Part shown: positions 16,773-24,916 of the stretch, one piece after another | Layout of the letters: each line of letters begins with the position of its first letter | How positions within the stretch are numbered: position 1 is the stretch's first letter | From: Chitinophagaceae bacterium | GTDB lineage: Bacteria > Bacteroidota > Bacteroidia > Chitinophagales > Chitinophagaceae | Length of the DNA stretch: 61,171 nt | Direction: 5' to 3' | Assembly: GCA_947381435.1 (NCBI GenBank) | Contig: CANCVE010000014.1 | Location: forward strand, 1 to 61,171 | Notes under the pieces: model-generated | What the model was told of the DNA's origin: nothing | Seen by the model: only the letters and a program-made list of their open reading frames with translations | The model's database searches: none | Position numbers and translations under genes: made by a program

Positions 16773-17582
16773 TTATTTCAATTCATAATTAGCCGTTAGT
16801 ACCTCCACCTTACGCTTCTGATAACCTGACCTTCCTTTGGTATTTACACTTACACCACTTTCCACGCTCCATTGATACCAGCCATGTTCCTTTGCATATT
16901 TTGTTAGCACTGGACTAGGATAGCTACTTAGAAGGAACTTACCCTTGACGCCTGAAAGTTTCTTTAGTAATTCTCCAAAGTCGCTTTCCTTGTAGCCATT
17001 ATAGTGGCCACAATCACTATTGTAATACGGTGGATCACAATAAAAGAAGCTGTTAGATGTATCACGACTGCCGATTATGTAAAGGGCATCAGCGCACTCT
17101 ACCTGCGTATTTTGAAGCCTCAAAGCCAAATCCTCCACAAACTGTTCACGCTTATTGGTAATCTTCTTGGTAGTGGTATTATCGGTTTTATCATATCCCC
17201 AATTCTTATCCAGTCCAGAACAGAAACTTTGGGTACTCAATACCCATACTGCCCATGCTCTTCGCACTTCATCAAACAACTGTGGCTTATTGTACACAAC
17301 CCACGCACTATCATGATCATCTCTACTGTGAAGCGTGACACGTACCAGTGCGCTCAAATCGTGGTAACGGTTCTTTAGTACCTTGTAGAAGTTGATTACC
17401 TCATGATTGGTATCGTTTATTACTTCTATTTCACTAGGTTCTTTACCAAAATATACAGCCGCTCCACCAAGGAACGGCTCTACATACATTTTGTGTTCGG
17501 GCATGAAGCCCACTATTGTTTTTACTAACTTCTGCTTGCCGCCATAATAACTAATTGGCGTTCTCAAATTAAACTCTCTCAT
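16773..17582 (-). CDS. DNA adenine N6-methyltransferase (D12 class, Dam-like)
   Basis: The 269-residue protein has the alpha-type order of motifs: YYGGKQKLVKTI near the N-terminus, SAM-binding VEPFLGGAAVYFGK, VINDTNHEVINFYKV, and catalytic FFYCDPPYYNSD near residue 175. It methylates adenine in a short target, plausibly protecting phage DNA or altering regulation as with Mu mom/Dam cross-talk. It is the last late gene at the phage right end, the place where Mu carries its own DNA-modification gene mom. No partner restriction nuclease is visible. Confidence 0.92.
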   Translation of the reverse strand: MREFNLRTPISYYGGKQKLVKTIVGFMPEHKMYVEPFLGGAAVYFGKEPSEIEVINDTNHEVINFYKVLKNRYHDLSALVRVTLHSRDDHDSAWVVYNKPQLFDEVRRAWAVWVLSTQSFCSGLDKNWGYDKTDNTTTKKITNKREQFVEDLALRLQNTQVECADALYIIGSRDTSNSFFYCDPPYYNSDCGHYNGYKESDFGELLKKLSGVKGKFLLSSYPSPVLTKYAKEHGWYQWSVESGVSVNTKGRSGYQKRKVEVLTANYELK

Positions 17583-17618
17583 ATACAGGTAGGCTTATTT
17601 CCCTGTGTTATGAATAAT

Positions 17619-17957
17619 CTATTTAAAAGTAACTGATAAGTAAGTGGCCAATATCCGCAGAGTACTTTCTACCGTTCCATCCCATGCTGTGTATTGAGTA
17701 GACGTTAATATATACTCACCACCCTTTACGTTTCGTTTTGGATTACCGAAAAAATAAGTGATAACACAAGTTCCCTTATAGTCATCTGTCGTTTTAAAAA
17801 CGCCAACGTAAGTGCATGTGTCATAATTAGGGTAGTTCACCTGCAAAACCTTGTCATTAATCTTTGCGGCTGTGCAATAAGTAAATGACGTGTCTATTGT
17901 CTGCGCTTTTATGGAGAAAGCAATAACCAATAAACAAAATGTTAATAGATATTTCAT
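17619..17957 (-). CDS. Small exported phage protein, unknown
   Basis: From the ATG at 17957 the product is 112 residues with a clear Sec signal peptide (MKYLLTFCLLVIAFSIKAQ). The mature ~93-residue part is beta-rich with two Cys pairs (SFTYCTAA, YDTCTYVG, KGTCVIT). A longer frame to 18017 would bury the signal and overlap the fibre gene, so I reject it. No family recognised. Situated between the fibre gene and the methylase, it could be a lysogenic-conversion or surface factor, but this is inference. Confidence 0.65.
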   Translation of the reverse strand: MKYLLTFCLLVIAFSIKAQTIDTSFTYCTAAKINDKVLQVNYPNYDTCTYVGVFKTTDDYKGTCVITYFFGNPKRNVKGGEYILTSTQYTAWDGTVESTLRILATYLSVTFK

Positions 17958-17968
17958 AATTATACAAT

Positions 17969-19459
17969 TTAAAAAGTTGCCAAAGAAGAACGTACCCAAG
18001 TATTTGTTGCGGTGCATATATAAATGTAACCTGAGGTAATTCTAATCTCTCCGGCGGTGCCAGTATCGCTAGAACTAATCGGTGCTGTATTTAAACCAGA
18101 CAAACGATATTGGGTAGCTTTCGCCGAACCGTTTACGTTCAATTGATTTACACCATCATCAGTAGTAGTATTCATTCCCCATCTTCCAGAGGGAAACACT
18201 CTAGCAGACTCAACAAAAGAAGAGCCACCTTGGCTTGTTGAAAATTTAATATAGCCAGTACTAAAATTATTTTCTATTGCTGTAAAACCGCTAATACCGA
18301 ACGGAATAAAACGACCAACTCCGCCAGATTGACTCGCATAAACCATTGAACTTGTAGTGCCATTATATGGAAGTAATATGTGACTCAAAGGTGACACAAG
18401 TCCATCACTACCAACAGTCAAAACTTGCTGCCCTATGCTGTTATTAAACGTATAAGTGCCAAAGGAGGTAAAAACCATTTGAGCCCCAATGTTACAAAAC
18501 TGAATGTTATTATAATAAGCACCGCCGCCTTCCCAATTAGCGCCTATTTGTGTGCCTTGCCTAAGAAGAATATCATTAGCACCATAGGATGAAGGCATGG
18601 TTGCACCAGACTGCATTATATTGCCTGTGTACTTTAATGCTACTTTCTTGACAGAAGAGAAAGCGCCTACCGTAAATGTAGGTTTTATATCTACGGCAAC
18701 CAATGAATCACCATTTGCAGCTGCTACTAATGTTGGACTAAAAAAAACTCCACGTGCTAAAAGGCCACTTGCTGTTACAGAGGGTATCCAAGTATAGTTT
18801 CTCGTTGTGTCGACTCCAGATACCGACAGATTCCCACTCCCCAAAATACTACTTCCATTTACAGTCTTAATATTTGTACCTGAAACCAAAGTAACCTGCC
18901 GAGCATTAAGAGCTGTCTGATAGGCTGCTAACATTGCTGCTGTATCGCTAATCTTCAATCTCGCATTAATAGCTGTCTGATAAGCTGAGAGCATTCCAGA
19001 ACTATCGGTATACTTCATTCTAGCCAACAGTGCCGTCCTGTATGCTGCTAACATGCTGGAGGTATCACTATAACTTACCCTTAGCACCAGTGCATTGAGA
19101 TAGGCAGCAAGCATAGCTGAAGTATCAGTAAACTTTAGCCGGGCGTTTAATGCTGTACGATAAGCAGCCAATAGTGCTGCTGTGTCTGTGTAGCGTAACC
19201 TAGCATTCAATGCTGCCTGATATGCCGCCAATGCAGGTGCAGTGTCAATGTACTGAACCTTTGTAGAAGCTAGGTTCTTTGCAGCCTTTTCGGTTATTAG
19301 CTTGGAACTGTCCTGACTAGATGATGCTGTATCATTACTGATACCTGTAACCCGATAGCCATTGAGCTTAAACCGCTGTTTTACAATTATACTATCTAAC
19401 TGAATCTGCGCCGATGCTCCGATAGATAAGAGCAAAAGCATTGCTAACATGTACTTCAT
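17969..19459 (-). CDS. Tail-fibre-like protein with signal peptide and six 20-residue repeats
   Basis: The 496-residue protein opens with an apparent signal peptide (MKYMLAMLLLLSIGASAQ). Residues 70-189 are six 20-residue repeats of the form Y-x-DTAAMLAAYxTALNAR-L-x. TLVSGTNIKTVNGSSILGSG follows, the collar-like motif common in phage tail fibres, then a beta-rich C-terminus ending with a GTAGEIRITSGYIYICT block often seen in phage and structural proteins. The position after the baseplate genes fits a receptor-binding fibre. The signal peptide is unexpected for a virion protein assembled in the cytoplasm. Confidence 0.75.
   Translation of the reverse strand: MKYMLAMLLLLSIGASAQIQLDSIIVKQRFKLNGYRVTGISNDTASSSQDSSKLITEKAAKNLASTKVQYIDTAPALAAYQAALNARLRYTDTAALLAAYRTALNARLKFTDTSAMLAAYLNALVLRVSYSDTSSMLAAYRTALLARMKYTDSSGMLSAYQTAINARLKISDTAAMLAAYQTALNARQVTLVSGTNIKTVNGSSILGSGNLSVSGVDTTRNYTWIPSVTASGLLARGVFFSPTLVAAANGDSLVAVDIKPTFTVGAFSSVKKVALKYTGNIMQSGATMPSSYGANDILLRQGTQIGANWEGGGAYYNNIQFCNIGAQMVFTSFGTYTFNNSIGQQVLTVGSDGLVSPLSHILLPYNGTTSSMVYASQSGGVGRFIPFGISGFTAIENNFSTGYIKFSTSQGGSSFVESARVFPSGRWGMNTTTDDGVNQLNVNGSAKATQYRLSGLNTAPISSSDTGTAGEIRITSGYIYICTATNTWVRSSLATF
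18893..19252 (-). repeat. Six 60-bp direct repeats inside the fibre gene
   Basis: Six in-frame 60-bp units encode the 20-residue DT-x-x-(M/L)-LAAY-x-x-AL-x-AR repeats at residues 70-189. The units are diverged at the DNA level but keep an Asp-Thr/Ser start and an Ala-rich helix, suggesting a coiled or stalk-like segment that could change length by recombination. Confidence 0.85.
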
Positions 19460-19471
19460 ATTCTTAGTTGT

Positions 19472-19915
19472 TTATTGTTTGTAAATAATTATAACCGTAT
19501 CGGAGGCTACACCATTGAAATAGATGGTAGTGGCATCCCTGAAACCTTTACTTCCATCAAATGGTAATTCGCCACCAGCCGGGCAAGCTCCTGCCTCAAA
19601 CCAGTCATTGTCACTATCAGAAAAACCAACACCAATTTCGGTATCACTTTCACCACCTAAGAACCAAATCCTAGTTATCGTGGTATGCGCCGCCACCTCG
19701 AAAGACGTGTCTCCTGTAAGCACTACCTTACCACTATTTGCGGCAATGTCGGCGGTATTGGCTTTCAAGTTCAAGGCTGCTTGCAGTCCGGTTACATCAC
19801 CCATTACCACAGGATCAGTCTTGAGCCTAAAGCTGCCAAATGTGGCTAACCGTTGTGCTACAGTTGGCACAAACCGTGTTTGCCACCAGCTATTAATATC
19901 GTTTATTGTTGCCAT
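19472..19915 (-). CDS. Putative tail fibre/appendage protein
   Basis: The 147-residue protein begins MATINDINSWWQTRFVPTVAQR, then has a short VTGLQAALNLKA segment of the kind used as a trimerisation or attachment motif in phage fibres, and a beta-rich C-terminal half (RIWFLGGESDTEIGVG, TIYFNGVASDTVIIIYK). It overlaps the upstream gene by one base. Function is inferred from position and composition. Confidence 0.6.
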   Translation of the reverse strand: MATINDINSWWQTRFVPTVAQRLATFGSFRLKTDPVVMGDVTGLQAALNLKANTADIAANSGKVVLTGDTSFEVAAHTTITRIWFLGGESDTEIGVGFSDSDNDWFEAGACPAGGELPFDGSKGFRDATTIYFNGVASDTVIIIYKQ

Positions 19916-20751
19916 TAGTAGGTGAATATTTGAAAGTAAAAATCATCGTCATTATTAGAAGCATCATCACTACAAATCATGTCGAAATAATTATCAGATA
20001 TAACTATGCTTCTAGGACTTATTGTTGAATTACCCTTACCAATAGCAGTGACGAAATAATTTGATTTGCCAATATTGTGCGAGATTCTGTAATTACCTGT
20101 CGCTTGCCTAGCTGCCGTCAAAGTCAATGTACTATCTTTCAAAGGTGTTACTGAGGTAGAACTATTGGTATAAAAACCAATGAAAACAACCTTTACACCT
20201 TGGTAGGATTCAACGAATCCTTTAGTAGCCGGGTGATATTGTTGTGTGGGCGAATAGATAGCCGTATTATCTAACTGCAATACATTACTCTTGTCAGCCT
20301 TATTGCCCAAGTTAGTATTAGTGGTGGCTAACGCAGTCTGTAAGGTTGTCAATAAAGCTTCAGCCAACCTTACCCTTTTCAACAGTCCAGTAGTAGGATT
20401 ATTACGTTCAAAGTCTGCCCAGGTATATTGAGTGATGGATATACCAAAAGTGGCAATCCTATCATGGTAATAAGGATTGATTGAACCATCAAAAAAAGTA
20501 CGATTGGTGGGTGTGTCAACTACTACCACATTGTCTTGAGTAGCTCCACCAACAAAAGGAAGGATTTCACCATTAATAACTACCCAACCATTGGTAGTAA
20601 CACCCGCCGCTTCTGTACATCCTTGAAGAATATAATTAGTACCACCTAAAAGACTCAGGTATTGCAACTGGAGCATTTGTTCCTGCTGAAACTTCCATGT
20701 GGAAGCACTTGCCGGCCATCCTGATAATTTACTAAAATCTAATACTTTCAT
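19915..20751 (-). CDS. Putative tail fibre protein
   Basis: The 278-residue protein starts MKVLDFSKLSGWPASASTW and includes a segment TNTNLGNKADKSNVLQLDN with the shape of a fibre-type coiled linker, followed by a beta-rich tail ending DDDFYFQIFTY. It sits between the gp48-like gene and smaller fibre genes. The family is not known to me beyond a recurring N-terminus in Bacteroidetes phage fibres. Confidence 0.6.
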   Translation of the reverse strand: MKVLDFSKLSGWPASASTWKFQQEQMLQLQYLSLLGGTNYILQGCTEAAGVTTNGWVVINGEILPFVGGATQDNVVVVDTPTNRTFFDGSINPYYHDRIATFGISITQYTWADFERNNPTTGLLKRVRLAEALLTTLQTALATTNTNLGNKADKSNVLQLDNTAIYSPTQQYHPATKGFVESYQGVKVVFIGFYTNSSTSVTPLKDSTLTLTAARQATGNYRISHNIGKSNYFVTAIGKGNSTISPRSIVISDNYFDMICSDDASNNDDDFYFQIFTY

Positions 20752-20766
20752 AATTTGCTTTTTGGT

Positions 20767-21234
20767 TTACACCAATTGAATATCGTACACCTTACCTGCC
20801 AACTTATATTCATTCACCTTTGCCTTTATATACGCTAAGGTTTCAATATCCCAATCTACATCCGATGGCAACTGAACGGTGAAATCAACGCCAACATCAT
20901 CGTTAAAGAAGTAAACCACATGATCATCTCCCATATTAACCAAACGAGCTGTATCGGTTTCCTCCCAAAAGAAAGTTGCACCATAGGTTGTAAAGTCAAC
21001 CACCCTTATCCTTCTGTCTGCCGCATCAAAGAAGTCGTTCAACATACCTTGCAGGTAACAAACCTGTCCATTGTGCGCCAACTGATAATTCACACTATCG
21101 CGATAGATTAGGAAACTGTTGTAAGTCTCACGCAATGCCCAGTTGGCAGAAAGCAGGAACAAAACCATGTTCGCCTGTCTGAGCCAAGTGGGAATTAGCC
21201 ATTGAACTAGCTTGGTGAAATTTATCTTAAACAT
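20767..21234 (-). CDS. Baseplate-associated tail protein (gp48/tail I position)
   Basis: The 155-residue product follows the gp47-like gene and overlaps it by 8 bp, the position of Mu gp48. It begins MFKINFTKLVQWLIPTWLRQ, has a central region rich in aromatic residues (FTTYGATFFWEETDTARL), and an acidic beta-rich region. Sequence alone does not prove homology; the assignment is from gene order. Confidence 0.55.
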   Translation of the reverse strand: MFKINFTKLVQWLIPTWLRQANMVLFLLSANWALRETYNSFLIYRDSVNYQLAHNGQVCYLQGMLNDFFDAADRRIRVVDFTTYGATFFWEETDTARLVNMGDDHVVYFFNDDVGVDFTVQLPSDVDWDIETLAYIKAKVNEYKLAGKVYDIQLV

Positions 21235-22090
21235 CTGCTATATAGTTTATAGTAAGCCCATCAACATCAAACTTGCAATAACCTGCATCTGGAATAAAGG
21301 AACTACCTACACTTTGCCAATCACCTTCTCCTGTTTTCCTTTCCATACTCACTAAATTAACCTTACGGCGACTCACACCATAACAGGCCTGTAACGCATC
21401 AATAAAACCTGCATTGATAAACTCACCATCAAACTCAAGTGTCAGGGGATAATTAATAGCAGCATCCCTAACCGGATAACCAGCTGCATCAGTGCGCATT
21501 CCGTCTGCTTTCAGTAATATCGGATTGTAGTACACATTAACCGTACACTTTAGTAAATCAGCAGCTTGATTGTAAACTACCAATGGAACACCTGCATCCT
21601 TTACCGTATTCATATAGGCAGTAAATGCAGCTAATGGTGTGGAATCCAAAGGCACGAGATCGGTGCCTGAAAGTGTCGCTATCTTCAATAGCAATACCCT
21701 TTTATTATCAACCGTTGTTTCTGTAACTGCCGAATACTTCACAATCAAACTATCGGCAATCTCTTGGTCAGTCGCAGTCCCATTATCAAACTGATCAGTA
21801 TCGGGTATCAAATCAAAGCCATATTGAAATACCTTGGCCATATTCCTATACCAAGAGGTTCTATGTGCCTTCATTTCGCTTATTTGCGTATTAACAGTAC
21901 TTGTGAAAGTATCCATCAATACTTCGAAGCTCATTACCACATAAGCCATTATATAAAACAACAAACGCCAAACAGCCACTTTGCTTGTATTTGAGAAGAT
22001 AGCAATCATGTCGGCATTACCGTTGGCAGTTGCCAACCGTAAACCTTCAGCTACCATGCTATCGAAAATCTGTTGAGTAGTTCTTGCCAT
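21227..22090 (-). CDS. Baseplate J / Mu gp47-like protein
   Basis: The 287-residue protein has the Bacteroidetes form of the baseplate-wedge protein: an N-terminal helical region MARTTQQIFDSMVAEGL, then VWRLLFYIMAYVVMSFEVLMD, and a later AINYPLTLEFDGEFINAGFIDALQ-type segment. It polymerises around the hub in contractile tails. Flanked by the LysM/gp46-like genes and the gp48-position gene, it sits in the canonical Mu order. Confidence 0.8.
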   Translation of the reverse strand: MARTTQQIFDSMVAEGLRLATANGNADMIAIFSNTSKVAVWRLLFYIMAYVVMSFEVLMDTFTSTVNTQISEMKAHRTSWYRNMAKVFQYGFDLIPDTDQFDNGTATDQEIADSLIVKYSAVTETTVDNKRVLLLKIATLSGTDLVPLDSTPLAAFTAYMNTVKDAGVPLVVYNQAADLLKCTVNVYYNPILLKADGMRTDAAGYPVRDAAINYPLTLEFDGEFINAGFIDALQACYGVSRRKVNLVSMERKTGEGDWQSVGSSFIPDAGYCKFDVDGLTINYIADV

Positions 22091-22093
22091 TGT

Positions 22094-22375
22094 TTATCCG
22101 TGTGAGGCTGGTAAGCCGGTTGTGTAATAAAGTGTCCATTCGTCTACAAATTCATCGTTTTCTATTGCTGAGGCGGGAGCTGTAACATCTCCAAATAAAT
22201 CAGCAATAGGTTGTTTATAATTATCAATATCAGGCAATTGAATTACAGTACCAGCTACCACATCATCCATATCCAAATTATTCAGTATCGCTATCTCAAT
22301 AGCTCTTGAAGCGTCTCCTAGATACTGTGTGGCTATATCAGTAAGCGTCTGTCTATTTTTAACGGTAACTAGCAT
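22094..22375 (-). CDS. LysM-domain tail protein
   Basis: The 93-residue protein starts with a LysM-like fold, MLVTVKNRQTLTDIATQYLG followed by IEIAILNNLDMDDVVAGTVIQLP, as in tail protein X and LysM baseplate proteins. The C-terminal half is acidic and may be disordered. It overlaps the upstream gp46-like gene by 17 bp and precedes the gp47-like gene. Confidence 0.75.
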   Translation of the reverse strand: MLVTVKNRQTLTDIATQYLGDASRAIEIAILNNLDMDDVVAGTVIQLPDIDNYKQPIADLFGDVTAPASAIENDEFVDEWTLYYTTGLPASHG

Positions 22376-22643
22376 CTATTGATAATATTTCTTTTACATA
22401 CTTAACAGCTCTTACAATCATCCCATCCTTTGTAAATTGTCTGTTCACCTCCGTAATCAAACTACCGGTGTCATCATCCTTCAGGAAACTTGAAAGCCCG
22501 ACACCAACATCCGGGTTTTGCTTCAGCTCACCTTTTTTGGTAATCAGCAACATGTTCTGTTGTTGCTCATCACTATCCCCAATTACAAAGTCACCATTCA
22601 CAACCAACAAATCCCTATTGCTTCCCAGTAGTATATCTTTCAT
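22359..22643 (-). CDS. Mu gp46/gp25-like baseplate protein
   Basis: The 94-residue protein has the small baseplate-protein layout: DLLVVNGDFVIGDSDEQQQ, LLITKKGELKQNPDVGVGL and a C-terminal segment carrying FTKDGMIVRAVKYV. These features match Mu gp46/T4 gp25-type proteins, which connect sheath to baseplate. Overlaps with both neighbours imply translational coupling. Confidence 0.75.
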   Translation of the reverse strand: MKDILLGSNRDLLVVNGDFVIGDSDEQQQNMLLITKKGELKQNPDVGVGLSSFLKDDDTGSLITEVNRQFTKDGMIVRAVKYVKEILSIDASYR

Positions 22644-23206
22644 TGTTTCACTTTGTCATTCTCCAAATCTTGTCTCGTAGTTGCTGTAATTGTTTGCCCA
22701 GACCATGTAGCTGCAATTGTCTTCAATGCAGCACCACCATCTGAAGGAACTACAACCCAACTGTTAAACGCCGTTTTAAGTGTGTTTAAATCACTTTCTA
22801 ATGCGTTTATTTTCGACACCAATGCTTCAACTTTCACCATGCCACCTAAAGAGCCTCCATTCAATTCAATACCTTCAGCTGTTATTAAGAAGGAATAATT
22901 GCCAACCTTTATAAATGTTTTGTCGATAGCCCCAAACTTTATGATAACCCACTCGTCACTATCGGCTATCTGCATGATGAACACCCGGCTTTCAATGGCT
23001 GGCTGAAAAACCATATCAACATCGCCACCGCTTATGCTCTTGTATAATACTCCCGGCAATTCGTCCTCATTATCCGTTTCCACATCACAGGTGAAATTGT
23101 CAGCATCAACAGCCTTTACCGTTGCTCCCTGAAGTGAACCGCCACCACCGTATTGTTGTGCAATCTTTTTAAGACCTTCCGCTATCTTTTGTTCCTGTAA
23201 GTCCAT
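22640..23206 (-). CDS. Baseplate spike protein (gp45/gpV-like)
   Basis: The 188-residue protein has an N-terminal OB-like part (SLQGATVKAVDADNFTCDVE, ELPGVLYKSIS) and a later beta-helical or coiled portion (ITAEGIELNGGSLGGMVKV, VSKINALESDLNTLKTAF). This agrees with the membrane-piercing spike of contractile tails. Position after the gp44-like hub is canonical. Confidence 0.72.
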   Translation of the reverse strand: MDLQEQKIAEGLKKIAQQYGGGGSLQGATVKAVDADNFTCDVETDNEDELPGVLYKSISGGDVDMVFQPAIESRVFIMQIADSDEWVIIKFGAIDKTFIKVGNYSFLITAEGIELNGGSLGGMVKVEALVSKINALESDLNTLKTAFNSWVVVPSDGGAALKTIAATWSGQTITATTRQDLENDKVKQ

Positions 23207-24222
23207 TAGTTAATTTTTACTCCTAAACCAACAATTCGCCTGAAGCCACGCAAACCAAATATTACTTCTACACTGTCTGCCAGATAAACACCATCACGTT
23301 CTGTGTATCTAGGATCAGTCAGCTCTACTCTCCAGCCATGCTCGCAGAACGGAATACCAAATCCTGTAATCTTACCCTCATAGCCCGTGTAAGTTTCCTT
23401 TTGCTGATGAAGCTTTGCCAAATAATTCAAAGAAGCCTGATCAGTTACTGAGTGCGTTCTAATACGCTTTATATTCTCTGAGGTATTATCAGATTTTACT
23501 CTCACCTTAGTTCCATCGGTATTAACACCAGTAATCTGAATATTCACTTTATCTACTGGAGGAATGCGAAGCCTTAACCCATTGTCCTTTATCACATTCC
23601 AACCCATTTTGTACTTTACCGTTTCCAATACCTGCCCATTGGTAGTTCCTGTTGCATCCAAATAAGTTACTCCTGCATACAACTCTTTTCCATGAAAGGT
23701 GATATTCAAGACACCTGTTAAATGCTTATTCAACTGTTGTAATACTTCAGCTCCAGTGTCGGTCTTGATGATGAACTTTTCAACTTTAATGCTTTCCTTT
23801 TTCATTGAAGCAGAAAGAACAATATCAGTCCCTTCAATGATATAGCGGATAATATCCTTAAAGTCCACACCTACAAACGTTTTAGGTGTCAGCTTCTTTT
23901 TACGGAGCTGGTACACATAGCCTTCACATTCTATCTCACACGGTGTACTGAAATCCAAACGCCTCACAAACCCTTCAAACTCAGTTTTATAATTGCCATT
24001 ATAACCCAGCTTTACCTCTACCTTTTCACCTTCAGTAAACTGTAGCGCCGTACTCACACTCACTGTGCTTAGCTTATCGTATTTGCGTAACCTGAAAGTG
24101 GTAGGCAACTTGATAAGGCAAGTTTCATTCATGTGGTAAATACTTTTGCTAATCTTTACCTCATGCACGCCCTTGAACTTGTAAGCTCCAATGGTAATAA
24201 TGCTATTTAAGGTAAAACTCAT
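23206..24222 (-). CDS. Baseplate hub / late control D-like protein (gp44-like)
   Basis: The 338-residue product corresponds to the central hub that holds the spike. Evidence includes GEKVEVKLGYNG...FEGFVRRLDFSTPCEIECEG, the conserved beta-barrel segment of gp44/gpD proteins, and VKSDNTSENIKRIRTHSV further on. It sits between the DUF6046-position gene and the spike, as expected in Mu. Confidence 0.8.
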   Translation of the reverse strand: MSFTLNSIITIGAYKFKGVHEVKISKSIYHMNETCLIKLPTTFRLRKYDKLSTVSVSTALQFTEGEKVEVKLGYNGNYKTEFEGFVRRLDFSTPCEIECEGYVYQLRKKKLTPKTFVGVDFKDIIRYIIEGTDIVLSASMKKESIKVEKFIIKTDTGAEVLQQLNKHLTGVLNITFHGKELYAGVTYLDATGTTNGQVLETVKYKMGWNVIKDNGLRLRIPPVDKVNIQITGVNTDGTKVRVKSDNTSENIKRIRTHSVTDQASLNYLAKLHQQKETYTGYEGKITGFGIPFCEHGWRVELTDPRYTERDGVYLADSVEVIFGLRGFRRIVGLGVKIN

Positions 24223-24914
24223 GCTATTTCTAAGTCAAAGATCAAGTCACTAATAAGGTTCATTTCATAAGGTATCACATGCTTTACTCCAGTCTTCGGG
24301 CTTATGTCTACTTTCTTTACAACCACCCTTGGAGCTTCCTTCAGGTCAGGAAAAGCCTTTTGGAAAGCTATGTTTGTAATCACTGATTCAACCGTAAGGC
24401 TTTTAGTTTCAGCATACAACTCCATTAAAAGTTGATAATCCTCTTCTGGCCACGTATTGTTGATTCCAACGATTAAACCCTTCACATTGATATTAAGACC
24501 CTCATTATTTACTATTTCAATCACATTACCTGTGCGCTCAGTCATGGAGGTTTCTACAATGCCTCTTTGCAACTGTAGGCTTATAACTGGAAACCAAAGC
24601 TGATAGCCACCCAGTTTAATTGGCATGAAGTACTCTCTTCCATATTCATCAGTGTTGTAGTATTCGCCACCCAATCCACCAAATTCAGGCTCTTCCACTT
24701 TTGTAGGAATATTGAAGCCTTGGTAATGAAAGCTATCCAAACCACCATTGTTATTTTCCTTTGGAATATTATACTTTGGATCATTCCTCAAACCAAGCTT
24801 TTTTTGAAGTTTGTCGAGACCAGGTAATACATAATCAATGGGTGGTTTAAACCCAAATTGCTGCCTGAATATATCTGCAATTGCAAAACCTTCTCCAATA
24901 GATACTTGTAGCAT
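24219..24914 (-). CDS. Phage tail protein at the gp43 position
   Basis: The 231-residue protein follows the tape measure gene with a 2-bp gap and overlaps the hub gene by 4 bp, the position of Mu gp43. It has IKLGGYQLWFPVISLQLQRG, FPDLKEAPRVVVKKVDISPK and a beta-rich C-terminus, reminiscent of a DUF6046-type family in Bacteroidetes phages. Function is inferred from position (linking tape measure and hub). Confidence 0.65.
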   Translation of the reverse strand: MLQVSIGEGFAIADIFRQQFGFKPPIDYVLPGLDKLQKKLGLRNDPKYNIPKENNNGGLDSFHYQGFNIPTKVEEPEFGGLGGEYYNTDEYGREYFMPIKLGGYQLWFPVISLQLQRGIVETSMTERTGNVIEIVNNEGLNINVKGLIVGINNTWPEEDYQLLMELYAETKSLTVESVITNIAFQKAFPDLKEAPRVVVKKVDISPKTGVKHVIPYEMNLISDLIFDLEIA

Positions 24915-24916
24915 GA

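Noticed and set aside
16773-17582. Restriction-modification system
   Set aside because: Only a solitary adenine methylase is seen; no adjacent nuclease gene. The HNH gene is 27 kb away and unrelated in operon.
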